Part shown: positions 12,396 to 24,740 of the stretch, in pieces
Position numbering within the stretch: the stretch's first letter is position 1
How the letters are laid out: each line of letters starts with the position of its first letter
From: Artemisia argyi
Lineage: Eukaryota; Streptophyta; Magnoliopsida; Asterales; Asteraceae
Direction of reading: 5' to 3'
DNA length: 64,000 nt
Assembly: GCA_030686995.1 (NCBI GenBank)
Contig: CM060694.1
Span: 92,657,844-92,721,843 of the forward strand
Position numbers and translations under genes: made by a program
The notes under the pieces: generated by a model
Database searches by the model: none
The model's input: the letters and a program-made list of their open reading frames with translations, nothing else
Told to the model about the DNA's origin: nothing

Positions 12396-14758
12396 GATTG
12401 GTACCAGAGCCATGGTTATAGAGAAACGGGTCTAATTGAGACCTAAACTATAACTACAATTACAAGCAAAAACATTTTTATAGCCTTCCGCTCTCCGTGC
12501 CTTCCATCCTCCAGACGATTATGGACTTATTAAGCATTTTATACTACACAAACATAATTGCATATTGATATATGTACCCTTAACATAATTGAGCATTTCT
12601 CCATAAGCATTTTATGCTACATGAACATATAAGTATATTGATATGTACACACTAGGCATTCTACACTGCACGGACATATATAAGTATATTGATATATACA
12701 TTCGAGTTATTTTCAATCATTTTATCTAAACATATCTGCACATGCCTATTCTAGGGCATTTCGGCACAACAACATTCTCCCAACCATGTTCCTACTCCAG
12801 CATTTTATGTCCAAGACGTTGTAACTAATTACAATGGTCTTTTCTATTTCCCGGACATTGTATGATACAATGGTCTTAATCATTTCTCAAATGTTTTGAG
12901 TCACACAATGGTCTAACCTACTTCCCAGACATTGTGAATTTCACAATGCTCTAATATACTTCCGAGACATTGTGATTTGCACAATGGTCTCTGGAATTAT
13001 TCCATCACCTCATCAATATTATTTCATATGATATCAAAAACCCATCACAATCTATCGATTTCAAAATAGAAATATGAGATTTCTAAAGGATAAACTAATC
13101 CATCATCTACAAAAGCTGAAGTTTCTCTACATTCATCAAAGTTTTCATCTGAAACCTTCATTATTAAAATTTTGTGATCCTAGCCAAGTATGGACTGTTT
13201 TAGAATTACTTAAAACTTCCTTTCCACACATATCTACCCGTACTATCTTCTATACAATGGAATGTAAAAACATAGGTTACAAGTCTTGTATGGGCGAGAC
13301 TTACAACTGAATGGTTTGACATCGCCTTTGTTTAGTGGACAGTTTCTCAAAAGCAACGGACATATCACAAGTATGCCTAATTTAGGTATTTGAAAATTTT
13401 ATCGAACCTCGGCTAAATATAGACTAGTCACCTATATTTATACTAGGGACAGTGAAACATAGTCTGACTAACAATGTTCAACTTAAAATTTTCAAATACT
13501 AGGAATAGTTGTACTAGGGTTATGTTCAGATTAATTTCGTACATGAACTCGATAAACCGCCAGAATTCATTAAAGCGATCTAGAGACACGATAGTGCCTT
13601 ACCTCTCAGCAAGATCTTAACACCTTATTTGTACTGCCTAATTTCAGTCTTGAAAGTTTTCATTTATAAGATAATCCGAACTACTATCTTGGGATAGTTA
13701 TCAATTCTTCTCTTTATCCCTTAGAAGTACTAGCCTGTTTAGGTCCTAAGGATACCATTCCGTCATAAACCTTTAAAATCTCATAAAATTTTAAAGCAAA
13801 CTTGACATCTCTACCAATATTAATGTTAAGCATACACTACACACTTTTGTTCATCAACATATCACATCGTTATCTTCAGAACCGTTGCAACCACAAGCTC
13901 ATTAACAGATCTTGATGCACTTTTAAAGCTCAAATCATCCTTAGTTACACCACAAGCACCCTCATCAGCTTTACAAGATTGAATATTCATCTTGTACTTT
14001 TGGAACACCAGTATCATCTCGTAATACACTACCTTGTAACTCACCGGCTAATTATGAATGTTGTGATGGGAATTCTTAAGTAGGATGATTTATAATTATT
14101 TGAATGGATTGGGATGCCTTTTCATTTAAATAAAGAAATTGTAAATCACCGAACCATAAGTTTATATTCTCCTATTTACATTGTTTGGGATGCCTCTTTA
14201 TGTAAATAAAGAATTATAAACAAGTGGGCTTATTTGTATCCGAAATAACATAAGTATGAAGTCAATAAACACTAGGTACAACAACAGATTACCTACTAGA
14301 CTATGATTGCAACTACTATCCCAATTTCCATTGATATTCAACTACTATCGATTACTAATGATATTCGACTACTATATCAATTTTCATTTATTCGATTCCT
14401 ATGTCAGTTGCTATTGTTGTTCAACTACTATATCAATTGCTATTGATACTTGACAACTATATCAATTTCTATTTGATATTCAACTATATCAATTTGTGTA
14501 CAACTACTATATCAATTTCTATTAATATTCGACTGCTATATCAATTTCCTTTGATATTCGACTATTATTTGAATCTCTAGTAATATTCAACTATGTTACC
14601 AATCTCTATTGACACACCATATTCTGAGACAAATCAATCTACATCACTGGTAATTCCAGACTCTAGTCCTCATAAGTAACCATACCTCTTCATCGACACT
14701 ACTCCAACATATAACACACATAGAACTTCGGGACGAAGTTCCCGTATGGGGTAGAGAC
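12396..14758 (+). mobile_element. LARD internal domain, copy 2
   Basis: A 2363-bp match to 4204-6566 at a constant offset of 8192, so no net indel separates the copies. It includes the primer-binding site (12399-12411), both degenerate tandem arrays, the 78-codon ORF and the LRR-kinase-like fragment (13863-13982). It ends with a purine-rich tract (GTATGGGGTAGAGAC) before the LTR at 14759. No retroelement protein motif is seen. Confidence 0.85.
13863..13982 (+). pseudogene. LRR receptor kinase N-terminus fragment in LARD, copy 2
   Basis: Same reading as 5671-5790, with one visible change in the leader region (ACA to AGA). The ALLKLKSSLVTP core and the TGA in place of the Trp codon are retained, so the fragment was already broken before the unit was duplicated. 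Confidence 0.5.
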
Positions 14759-17394
14759 TGTTCCAATTCGCATTTTCAGGTTAATTTCTATTCCCGAAAA
14801 TTTCACTATTCATTTTTACTATTCACTTTCACTATTCATTTTCCAAAATTTTATTTTTATTCATATTCTCGTGTGATAAATCATTTCCATGATAAATTAA
14901 AAGTTTGACACTCATCAGATCATTTTCGTAAAAGTTATTAAGGAAATACACGTTTAGGTTAAACGTCGTTTAAAAATCCTACGCACAACGAAAATCAACC
15001 GCGTTAATTTTCCCCGCATCAGATAAATGTTTGATACACTCATGATTTATTTGAGAATTAATCATGACTAAGAAAAATGTGACCAAATGAACCCTCGACC
15101 GTGAGAAACAGAAATTTACGTTTTTAAGCACTTTTACTTAGCCGTAACGTTAGCCTATACCTGCACCGCGTTTCTGAGACGATTTGAGTTTTCACATTTT
15201 TGGAAAAAGTCAACATATTTTTCCTCCTCCTTTGACCAAAAATCATTCTTTGATTTTTGTAAATCATTCTTTGATTTTTGTAAATCATTCTTTGATTTTT
15301 AGGCTTACCGTTTTATGTCTAAAAGACATTAAATACCAACCGACACTAGACTGATCCCAAGCTAGAAATTATAGGCCATTTTAATTCAGTATAATCATAT
15401 TAGAAAAATTACATTTTTCTATTCTCAATTTTACGCAACTTTCGTACATTTTACGTTTTACGCGTTTTAAACCTACATTTCCAGTGTTATCAGCGTTTTC
15501 ACGATCCATTAAACTTATCACTCATTTTTATAAGATAATAATGAGTATATTGATGAGTTTAATCATTCCTATAAGTTTTGTATTTTTACGATACCTGGTT
15601 TTACGTTTCATGATTTAAATACTTACAGTTAGCAATTAACGGGACCAAAACTCACTCCGTAAGACTAGATAGAAAACTAGAACTCTTAACCTCCTTACTA
15701 TTGCCCTAGGTGGCATTTTTGGCTAGTCACCATGAAAGATGGCTTAATCTTAACCATTGATCTCTAGGATGTTTACAAGTGTAAACTTAACCATGGTTAA
15801 ATTCTAACTCAATATATGGTTAACTATTTTTCTCATCCTATAAATAGCCAACTAGAAACACATAGAAAACTTGCACCACAACTTCTTATAACCTTCAAGT
15901 CCTAAAACCTAAGGCACTTATCTTATATTTCATAAGAAAGTTAACTAGTTTTCAAAAGAAAAGTAGTGTTTGATCTTCAATCTTGGAATTTTCTAAGAAA
16001 AGTTGTTATAACTTTAAAGTCTCCAAAAAGACGTAGTTATAATCTTCAAATAACCTCGGTTTATCAAAGATTGCAAATCCAACATCAAATCCTTAGAAAC
16101 TTTTGGTGATTCTCTTGAGTTTAAATCCACTCAAGTCACCTAAAACCTCATCACAAATCCTTCAAGAATACAAGGGTGTAGAAGGATTGCTAAAGTGAAG
16201 AGAAGTTGTCAATCAAAGTCCTTTCCTTACTAGTTACTTTCCTTCCTCTTAGAAAGCCTAAAGTTGTAAGCAAACCCTAACATACTCCTTGTTAAATATC
16301 ATTTTCCTGCTATTTATATTTCATTCATACTATATTTTGTCTTGTGATTATGTTCATGATGTATAAAAATGGGTAAAACAAGTTATTGTAAATAAATGTT
16401 AACTTATGTTAATTAAACAAGTAAACTAGTGACTTCCATGGTAAAATCTGATCAAAATGGTATAATTATGATATTGGACAATTACATATTATAGTAGAGG
16501 ACTTAACAAGGAAACCATAACAATTTGAACCATTTAAGATGAGTACATGAGTAAAAAGTTATAGCTATTTGAAGTTACTAAAACTTTACGGCAAAACTGC
16601 CTAAAAACCTTCTATGACAGAACATTAAACACGCAAAAAGAGGCCCTTCTGGTCCGTTTCACGAAAAAGTTAAAGCACGAAAGTTGTCCGGAATGATGTT
16701 TTCTTCAAAAACTCAGGAGCACGTATCCAGAAAACCAATAACGAATGAGATTTTTTTCAGTTTCTTAACAGCTATTTTATATACCTAAGTTACTATATAA
16801 TAGTTATGGTTTAATAAGACCAAGAGGTCTAATGACCTAAAAGCCAAGACCACAACCATGGCTAAAGCCAAGGTTGAGTCTCAAGACCATGGAACAATGA
16901 ACAAGGTCACGGCAAGGCCATGACTAATGACCATATAAACTTACATAGGCGAAAACATGAGCTAAAGAGTTAGCGATAACTTAAACATGCAATTTGGATC
17001 TACTCCATCTAAAGAACCATGAGATCTTACAAGTAATTGTCAAACAAGATTTAAGAAACTCATTCTAATAACAATCTTCATCCAAAAGTAAACTTTCCTA
17101 AGTTTATTCAAATATTGGACATGTAACTTTTCGGATCAAAACTTATATATATATATTTTATCAAATACTACAATAGTAGGGAGCCTCATGTGAGGAGTTC
17201 ATTAAGTAAGCCGTCGAGATGAGTTGTGGATTTACGAATTAAAGTGTCCTGGATCCTCGAACGTTTACTACATGACTTCTGAATTATGTCGACCCGAACG
17301 GTAGTAAGCGATATATAAACTATACATGTTTCATAAACCATTTCTTTTCAAAGACTTACACTATACTAAGTACTACATAATGGACTAAATCCAA

Positions 17395-17490
<96 letters not shown>

Positions 17491-18364
17491 CAATTCTTCA
17501 TATTCTTTACTCCAATCCTAAGTCGCAACATTCTATTATAGGTTGCTCGTAGAAACCTTCGCGATTCGACTATCACATTCACTACTTGCTATATAACTTA
17601 AGGCGAGTTCATAGCCCCACTTTCCATTACTTAATTGTTTTACAAACCCTTGGGGGGAATACATGCTATTTTAAACCGAACACAATGCTTTGAAATTGTA
17701 TGCTACCTGATTGTTTTATTATTACTAAGTACCATCCTTGCTAAAACCAATATCCCTTATTATGAACCATTTAATCACTAGTAATAGTGAGCGCGAGTAT
17801 TGTGAATATGCCTATTGGGATTGACGAATCCCATTTGTATTGACTAAGTTCAAACAAATGCACTATATTTGAGATTTAGGTATGACAGCAAAGTACCTAC
17901 CGGGATAACTCCGCCGATTGATATTGGTACCCGTTAACGTTTTGGTGTCATGAGCTTAGTATAATAATAACTGTTTTGTTTTCCAACCATGAGTATGGGT
18001 CTAATTAACTCATACTACCAACATATTGTGTTCCACTACTTAACAAACTCTATGAATATCACTCAACCTTTGTGTTGACCTCTTAAGCATGTATTTCAGG
18101 TCCATGATGATCAAGGATGGCACGGAGGGGCACGGATATTCAAGAGGGCTATAAATTTTATTATCATTCGAAAACTCATTTAATGTAAATTGTAAACATG
18201 GCACCATCTGGGACCTCATTTTGTAATCTCTGATATTTATATAATTTGAATGATAAATCTTTTAAAACGACTCAATTAGAGATCGTTTTCTATTATTATG
18301 ACTGTTGTGCCGTCGAGTAACACCCAAGTTGAATTCCGCTGCATCATGAATTGGGGGTGTTACA
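14759..18364 (+). mobile_element. LARD LTR3, complete 3.6-kb LTR
   Basis: The only uninterrupted LTR in the array. It starts TGTTCCAATTCG after the purine tract and ends GGTGTTACA at 18364. It has no reverse insertion at LTR position 1711 (around 16469), unlike LTR1 and LTR2. It contains a 91-bp AT run and a short AT run. Downstream sequence belongs to a SIRE-type LTR. The matching left target site lies outside the window, so the insertion duplication cannot be checked. Confidence 0.85.
17398..17488. repeat. (AT)n microsatellite inside LTR3
   Basis: A 91-bp AT run at the LTR site that holds 116 bp in LTR1. Confidence 0.97.
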
Positions 18365-18982
18365 AACTAAGTTCAAGAAGTATTGAAGAGTAGTTGTGCA
18401 TAGTGTATATATATATATCATTTGTGAAGTTGTGTTGTGTTTGTAATAAGTAGTTTAGAAGAAATAGAAGTTGTGTAGGAAGTAGAAGTTGATTAGTAGT
18501 GAAGTAGTGTAGTTATGAAGAAGATAGGTGTGAAGTAGATTGAAGTGAAGAAGATAGGTGTGAAGAAGATAGGTGTGAAGTAAATAGGTGTGAAGAAGTT
18601 GTGTAGAAGTTGTGATCAAGTTGTGACGTAGTTGTGGTGTGTAAATTGGTGTGTAAGGTTTTCTCCGCCATAAGGGAGTTTGTTGACATAGTGAAGAAAA
18701 CTCTCGAGTAGGTGACTCGGGGAGTGGAGTAGGAACAAGAAAGGTGACCTTGTAGCCGAACCACTATAAATCATTGTGTTGTGGTTTGATCTCTCCAACT
18801 CTTTTCATTACTTACTTATTTACCTTTACTATATTAGCTTAGTTAGTTAGTTACTATATAATTGTTCATATAGTGCAAGTATTGAGATCACATAAACTAG
18901 AATCGAAGTTTTTAAAACAAACTTGTTTTTATAAATTTTAAAAGGACGTAAAACTATTCAACCCCCCTTCTAGTTTTCCACA
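18365..18982 (+). mobile_element. SIRE-type Copia LTR fragment (3' end)
   Basis: The right end reads AACCCCCCTTCTAGTTTTCC then ACA, the same LTR terminus as the SIRE element at 45044-56685 (there on the opposite strand). Shared internal blocks include the reverse complement of GTGGTTCGGCTACAAGG, the CCCCGAGTC block and the GGAGAAAACCTTACAC block. The left side stops exactly where LARD LTR3 ends, so the LARD probably landed in this LTR. Repeated GTGTGAAGAAGATAG units lie at about 18515-18600. Confidence 0.7.
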
Positions 18983-21900
18983 ACAATATTCATATATCAC
19001 TTGTAATCATGTTTGATACATTGATTTTATGTGATTTTAGATGTGTTTAGGTTACGTGAGTTTTAACTTTTAGGACTTTATTGATTTTAATGTTTGTTTT
19101 ATGTGTATGTTTCAAGATACTGTAATTAATTAATTCCTGAAGTTAATGTCCATGCAATGCCGATTTTTTTTGTAGGTAACTTTTTTGTGGAAAGCATACA
19201 ACTATGGGTATTACAAACCCTATTATATATATTTTTCGTTATGTATATGTTGGTTAATCCTCATTCAGAAAACGTTTCAAACGACTTTAAAGTTAGAGGT
19301 GTCAACGACAAGGTGGCACGGGGAATATGCATCACAAAGAGCTCTATAACGCCCAATATATCCAGTTGTTTGGTCATATATCCTCCTAGATGTAAGATCA
19401 CTGCTGAATACTTATTTTTAAACTTATTGAAACTTTATAGTTGCTTTATGAGTTTGGTCGCTCCTAAAAAAATTTAACACAAAGTTAACTGTGAGAAACG
19501 AAGTTTTATATCTGTATGACAGATTACTGTTGATGCGTGTATTATGAATGCTACTGAGCTGCAAAGCTGGATCAGAAGTCATGTAAACATTATTTGTGAA
19601 ATGATTAAGGGGCAGTTTGGATAAGCTTATTTCACCAGCTTACGGGCTAAGCTGTATTTGGAAAAGCTCATGAGCTGAGTTTCGTTGGCTTATAAGGTAA
19701 TTACATTGACCTTTTGTACTTTAATAAGTTGTACTCAGCTCATAACAGGAAAAAGGTGAGCTTATGAGCTCGGTGGAGTAAATGGACAAAAGAACGCAAC
19801 TGAAATGGCCGTTTTTGAGAGGTCTAGAGTCGGCTTACAGATCATTAAAAGGAAGAAAGCGATTCAGGAGATGGTCTTTTCACTTCAGTGTTTGTGGTGG
19901 TCGTCATTATGTCTATTTACAATCTTTCATTAGTTCACATGTAGATGGCATAATCATAACGGGTCAAAATGGTCTGAACTGCACCCCTTTAACCTCACCC
20001 CTATCCTATTGTCGTTTACCTTTTAGCAGCAATGACTGCTGGTGAAAATAACAACAGTAGGCCCAAAAATTACGGTAGAACTGGGGCTTCGGCTGGCAAT
20101 AATGAATAGCACCAGTGTACAGATCCAGGTATTGTTTACACCTAATCATCATGTATTTAAACCCGAACTATACCTTACATTAGTTATTTAATAAGTTCAA
20201 CACTGCTTTGATTTTTGATCAGGATGGCATTACTGTCGTCGAAGGTAAAGTCAAATAATCAGTTTGCTTTATTTCAGTTTTCAAAACTATGGCCATTTTT
20301 TTACCGTACATCTGTCCGTGTTTGAAGTTCGTGGAGGTGACTATACCAGATATAAAAGTAATGCTGTTGGCACATTATGTTACAATTGGCTCAGAATGTA
20401 CATCTATTGCTCATCATTTAGAAAAGGGGTACATTCTGCAGACATAAGATATTCAGCAGTCCTTTTAACTTTTCTGAAACATTAATGATGTTAATTTGTA
20501 ACTTGAAATGAGTTATGGGCAGGTCAGAATCAGGCTCGGATGTAAGAGTAGCACTTTCAAATTATTGTTGCTCATCATTTAGAAAAGGGGTACAACCGCA
20601 TATCTATAGGAACTTATTGAAGAGGCTGGAAAAAAGCGACCATTATTGTTGGAATCACTTCTGCCAGATGTTGTCGTTATAAGTCCTCTTTTGAAGATCA
20701 AGTTAGCTAACAACAATATAAGTATTTAAAGTATTGGATTTTTTTTTTGGTTTGTCTAATGTGGTTCATCATCTTCCGTTAATTATGAATTAGATGGATA
20801 ATTTAGAAAAATTTAAGTCGGGACAGTTGGGGATATTCAATGATCCCTACTGTACAACATGTCCAACTCCATATAGTTACAAAGGATAGCTGCTGATCTC
20901 AAGAGTTTCCCAGGGTCTTTATCACAGTGTATTACTCTTATCTTTGGATTAAACTTACTTCCTCAAATCATGTATGGTGCTTTACATGAAAATGACTTTT
21001 TCCTTTTTGCATTTGAAATACACATGGAAGGCTCTTCACACAGTGAGGGATTCTTTGGGCGATGGGTTAATGTGAAGCAATGCCAAACACTCCCAAAGTG
21101 ACTGTGCCATATAATGAGACAACATGCATGTTTAATTAGAAATTTGTTTTGTAGGTTAGTGGCCATTCCGGGAAAATGAATTGGATTCGAGAAGTTACTC
21201 GAAATATGTACTACTACATGTCTACATGTGTTAACTAACTAACCATTTGCGGGTATCCATATTTTACGGTAAGACTTATCTTCTGAATCTTAAGGTAACA
21301 AGAAGTCTAGAACAATTTACAGTGTCTGAATTCTCTTTTTCTGTACTTGCAGGGTATTATTGCTCAGATGGAATAATGTAATACATTTATGTATATGTGA
21401 TTTAGCTTTATTTTGAGTTTATCGACTTCCTAAATTCACAAGCACTTGGATTTGCCTTCATAAATTCTGCCCGTGAGAAACTGCTATCTTTACCTCGAGG
21501 GTTTTCATATATACCCAAAGAGATGGTACCAGAAAATACAGCATCAGAAAAAGATTATATGTTTTCGGGACAAAAACGTAGTTACAAAGAAAGCTCACTC
21601 ACCGACCAAAGTATGAGTTTAGTTGAATCCTCAAGTTTATTCACCACTAATGTAACTGGAAAATCTGTTATGAATGATGATGATTTGCTCTCTTCAATAT
21701 TAGGTATGTGAACTATTCAAGTATTGAGTGTTTTTGTTGTAACGTTTAGCTCATTTATAAAAAGAAAATATATTTTGGCTGCAGTTGGATTTCAATCATC
21801 ATTCACGAAATCAGGTTCAAAAAATGCACTTCCAAATACTACAAGTGAGTATTTAAATTCTTTTGTTTAATTACCTTTGTCTGGCATTATAGGTAACAAG

Positions 21901-23900
21901 GTATTGACAAGATGGTACTTTGTCTGATTGAGGAGCTTGAGAAGAGAGCTACACTTGTTAAAAGCCGTGATGATACCACAAGTATTTAAGATTACCTTTT
22001 TGGTGTGATAACTGTATTAGTCAAGCTAAAGTAAGAATCGAAGTTTTAGTACGTTTGTATATGTTCAGTAGCCATTGTATCTGTTTCTGCTTATATCGTC
22101 TTCTGATAGTACATGTTCAATAGCCATTGTGTCTATTTCTGCTAAAGCAAGATTACCTTTTTCGTTTACTGAGATGGGGTTGTCATTAGAGTACAGAGTG
22201 GGCATCATAATCAAGATTACTCGAGCTACTCTAATTGCTAATGAGGTATATAACCTTTAAAATTGCATATTTTTATGGTTTGCAAAATGAAAATATCATA
22301 TGCAAACAATTACTTTGAAAGGAGATTTTGATGTGTTTCAGATTTTTGAGCAATCGGATATGGTTATCTGCTATCTTCAGTTGCTACGTTTTTCATTAAT
22401 GTGCATGATCTCTGACATTCCTCATAATAGGAAGAACTTGAGAAAGCACACCTTTAATTCTTGGCGTAAACTGCAGAGCATCAGAAGTGGCAAAGTCCGC
22501 AAGTATTTGGACCATAGTTGGCAAAACTGAATTCTGTGCGGACAAGTAAAAGTATACTTTTTCCATCATCAGGCCTGGTAAGTGAGAACCAATAGCAACA
22601 AGAGTAGAGAAGATGCATCCCTTTTCGAATCATCTTTTATTTCCTTTGATGAAATGATCTTTGCGGTTATACAAAAAGGCAATGATTTGTAGTGAACAGT
22701 AAGAAACACGTTTTCTTACATAAAAAGGGCCATAAAACAAAGAAAAATACATAGCCACCATCAGTTTAAACCGTAATCAACAGAACTACAGAGATGGCGA
22801 TTTCGACCTACTTACCTATATAAATTGGACGATTTGGATTGTGTTTCATTCAAATGAGTCAGAATTAAAACCTAACAAAAACCGGAACTGCATAATTGGA
22901 TGGTCATGTTGTGATGACCCGCCATTTCTTATATTCTCTATTACTTTCATCTTAGTTTACATTATTAGGTAAATAAATGATTACCAAAGCAAAACAACAG
23001 GAGGTTGTAAACTATGTCACGAGGTTCACATTAAATTCACATCAACGGATTGAAATCCCTTTTAACTGTTATTTGTGTGCACAATCTTAAAGCACACAGG
23101 TTTTGGTGTGGTTATTTATAGCATCTTTATGAAACAGGTAACACTGCGTCTCTGCATAATGACGATTCTGATTTGCGAACAGGTGGAGTGGCTGAGCGTC
23201 CCTCATGAACGTTCATAAGTGTAATGTTAAAGAAATTGGAGATGATGGTAAGATTGATGACAGTAAGAATGGTGATGCTTTAGAAATTGGTGATGGCGAT
23301 ATGATTCATGATAGCAATGATGGTTTCACTTCTGAGTGAGTCTCAATTTCGTATCATAACACATCACTTAATCCAAAGAGTTGCCAATATGGACGGTTAG
23401 GATGGGTTGGGTAACGTGTGGATTGCTTGGGATTTCTTATTATATTAATAGCTTATAAAGGTTGCTAAATTACATTTTAAAATGGAAGTTATTATAAAAT
23501 CATGTTTCTTGGTTTAAACTTAGCTAAATTGTTGAACCCGCCAACCTATATAAGTTGTTTCCATTTTGTATTGATTTTCAGCATGATGCTCACCAGGAAC
23601 AATTGCTTGAAGAAAATAAGTTGATAACTACTAAAGTTTTTCATGATAGCGGCGTAAAGACTATTTGTATTACTGATTCACATAACTTGCTCTTGATAAG
23701 GTATCTTGAAGTATAAGTGTATAACTCTTACAGTAGTTCATATTATTAGAGGTGGCAACTACCACTTGCTTATTATTGGGTTGAATGGGGTTATGATTTT
23801 TTTCAAATGGGTCAAGTTTAAAGATTTTGCTAATAGGTGATCAACTTGAATGAGCCAACTGAGTTGGAACTTGAACGCCACCCAAAACATACTTACTAAT
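18983..23900. other. Gene-relic region with exon-like scraps, no intact gene
   Basis: Low-copy-looking sequence with scattered short open stretches flanked by GT/AG signals on the + strand but broken by stops. Examples are 19157-19477; 20600-20700 (contains KKRPLLLESLLPDVVVISPL); 21420-21711 (contains LLSLPRGFSYIPKEM and DDDLLSSIL); 21905-21980 (EELEKRATLVKSRDD); 22075-22260; and 23207-23339, an Asp/Gly-rich ORF. I recognise none of these with confidence. They look like exon remains of more than one gene. I see no promoter, RNA gene or retroelement terminus here. Confidence 0.4.
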
Positions 23901-23940
23901 ATTAATATTAACTGTAGTCTTGAGTCGTGCTCCTCAAAAT

Positions 23941-24740
23941 ATTTCATCACAGAAATATCAAATGACAGACATGAATTTAGTTGTTCTAATTTGGGCAGTA
24001 TTTCAGATGTTTTCTTTTACATCTTCTGATACAAATTCCACCACTGAATCCCACACCCTCATTAAATCTATCAACCTTGCTAAGCCAGGTTGCAACGGCC
24101 GATGTGGGGACTTAATTGTTCCCTACCCTTTTGGTATCAGATACAATGAAGTGTTATATAAATGAAGGATTTCGCATACACTGCAACACTTCTGTAAACC
24201 CTCCAAAGGCCTTTATTTATAAATACAGTTATTCCCGATCAAAGTGATATTTGATTCCACACTCCATAATACTCCAGACTACCAATAAGGTGTCAAGCAT
24301 GTGCTATTATCTGGATGGCACAATATTCAATTCATTTCAAATATCAACAGGCTACAACGATAAGCCGCATATCCTGAAGTAAACAAGTTTACAGTTATCG
24401 GTTGCTATGATTCTGCTTGGCTGACCTCAAGCGGAAAATCTAGGGGCGTGTATACAAGTTGTATGGTATTTTGTCCAACACCTGAGGAGGTTGTAGGTGA
24501 TGAGTGTACAGGAAATGGTTGTTGTCAATCATCAATATCCCAAGACTTTACCTCTTTTAGTACTCGGGTCTGTTCCTTGCTGGATTCAAGCGATAATTAG
24601 ACTTATATTATATCGTTAATCCATGTACCTATGCCATTGATGGATACCACTGTGCATGCAAAGACGGCTACAAAGGAATTCCATATATGTCTCCTGGCTG
24701 CAAAAATCATACACCTATTAACTATAGATTAATGTAAAGG
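23941..24740 (+). pseudogene. Wall-associated receptor kinase-like extracellular fragment
   Basis: From an ATG at 23962 a hydrophobic leader (LVVLIWAVFQMFSF) is followed by KPGCNGRCGDLIVPYPFGI, the galacturonan-binding (GUB_WAK) signature of wall-associated kinases. A stop follows at about 24163. Further frames carry GCYDSAWL and GNGCCQSSI (WAK-associated Cys-rich part, about 24390-24560). An EGF-like stretch with NPCTYAIDGYHCACKDGY lies at about 24620-24680. Several stops and frame changes break it. No convincing kinase domain follows. The intact family is a membrane receptor binding cell-wall pectin; this copy cannot make one. Confidence 0.75.

Noticed and set aside
18513..18764. Ser/His/Thr-rich minus ORF
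   Set aside because: Comes from short GTGTGAAGAAGATAG repeats in a SIRE LTR.
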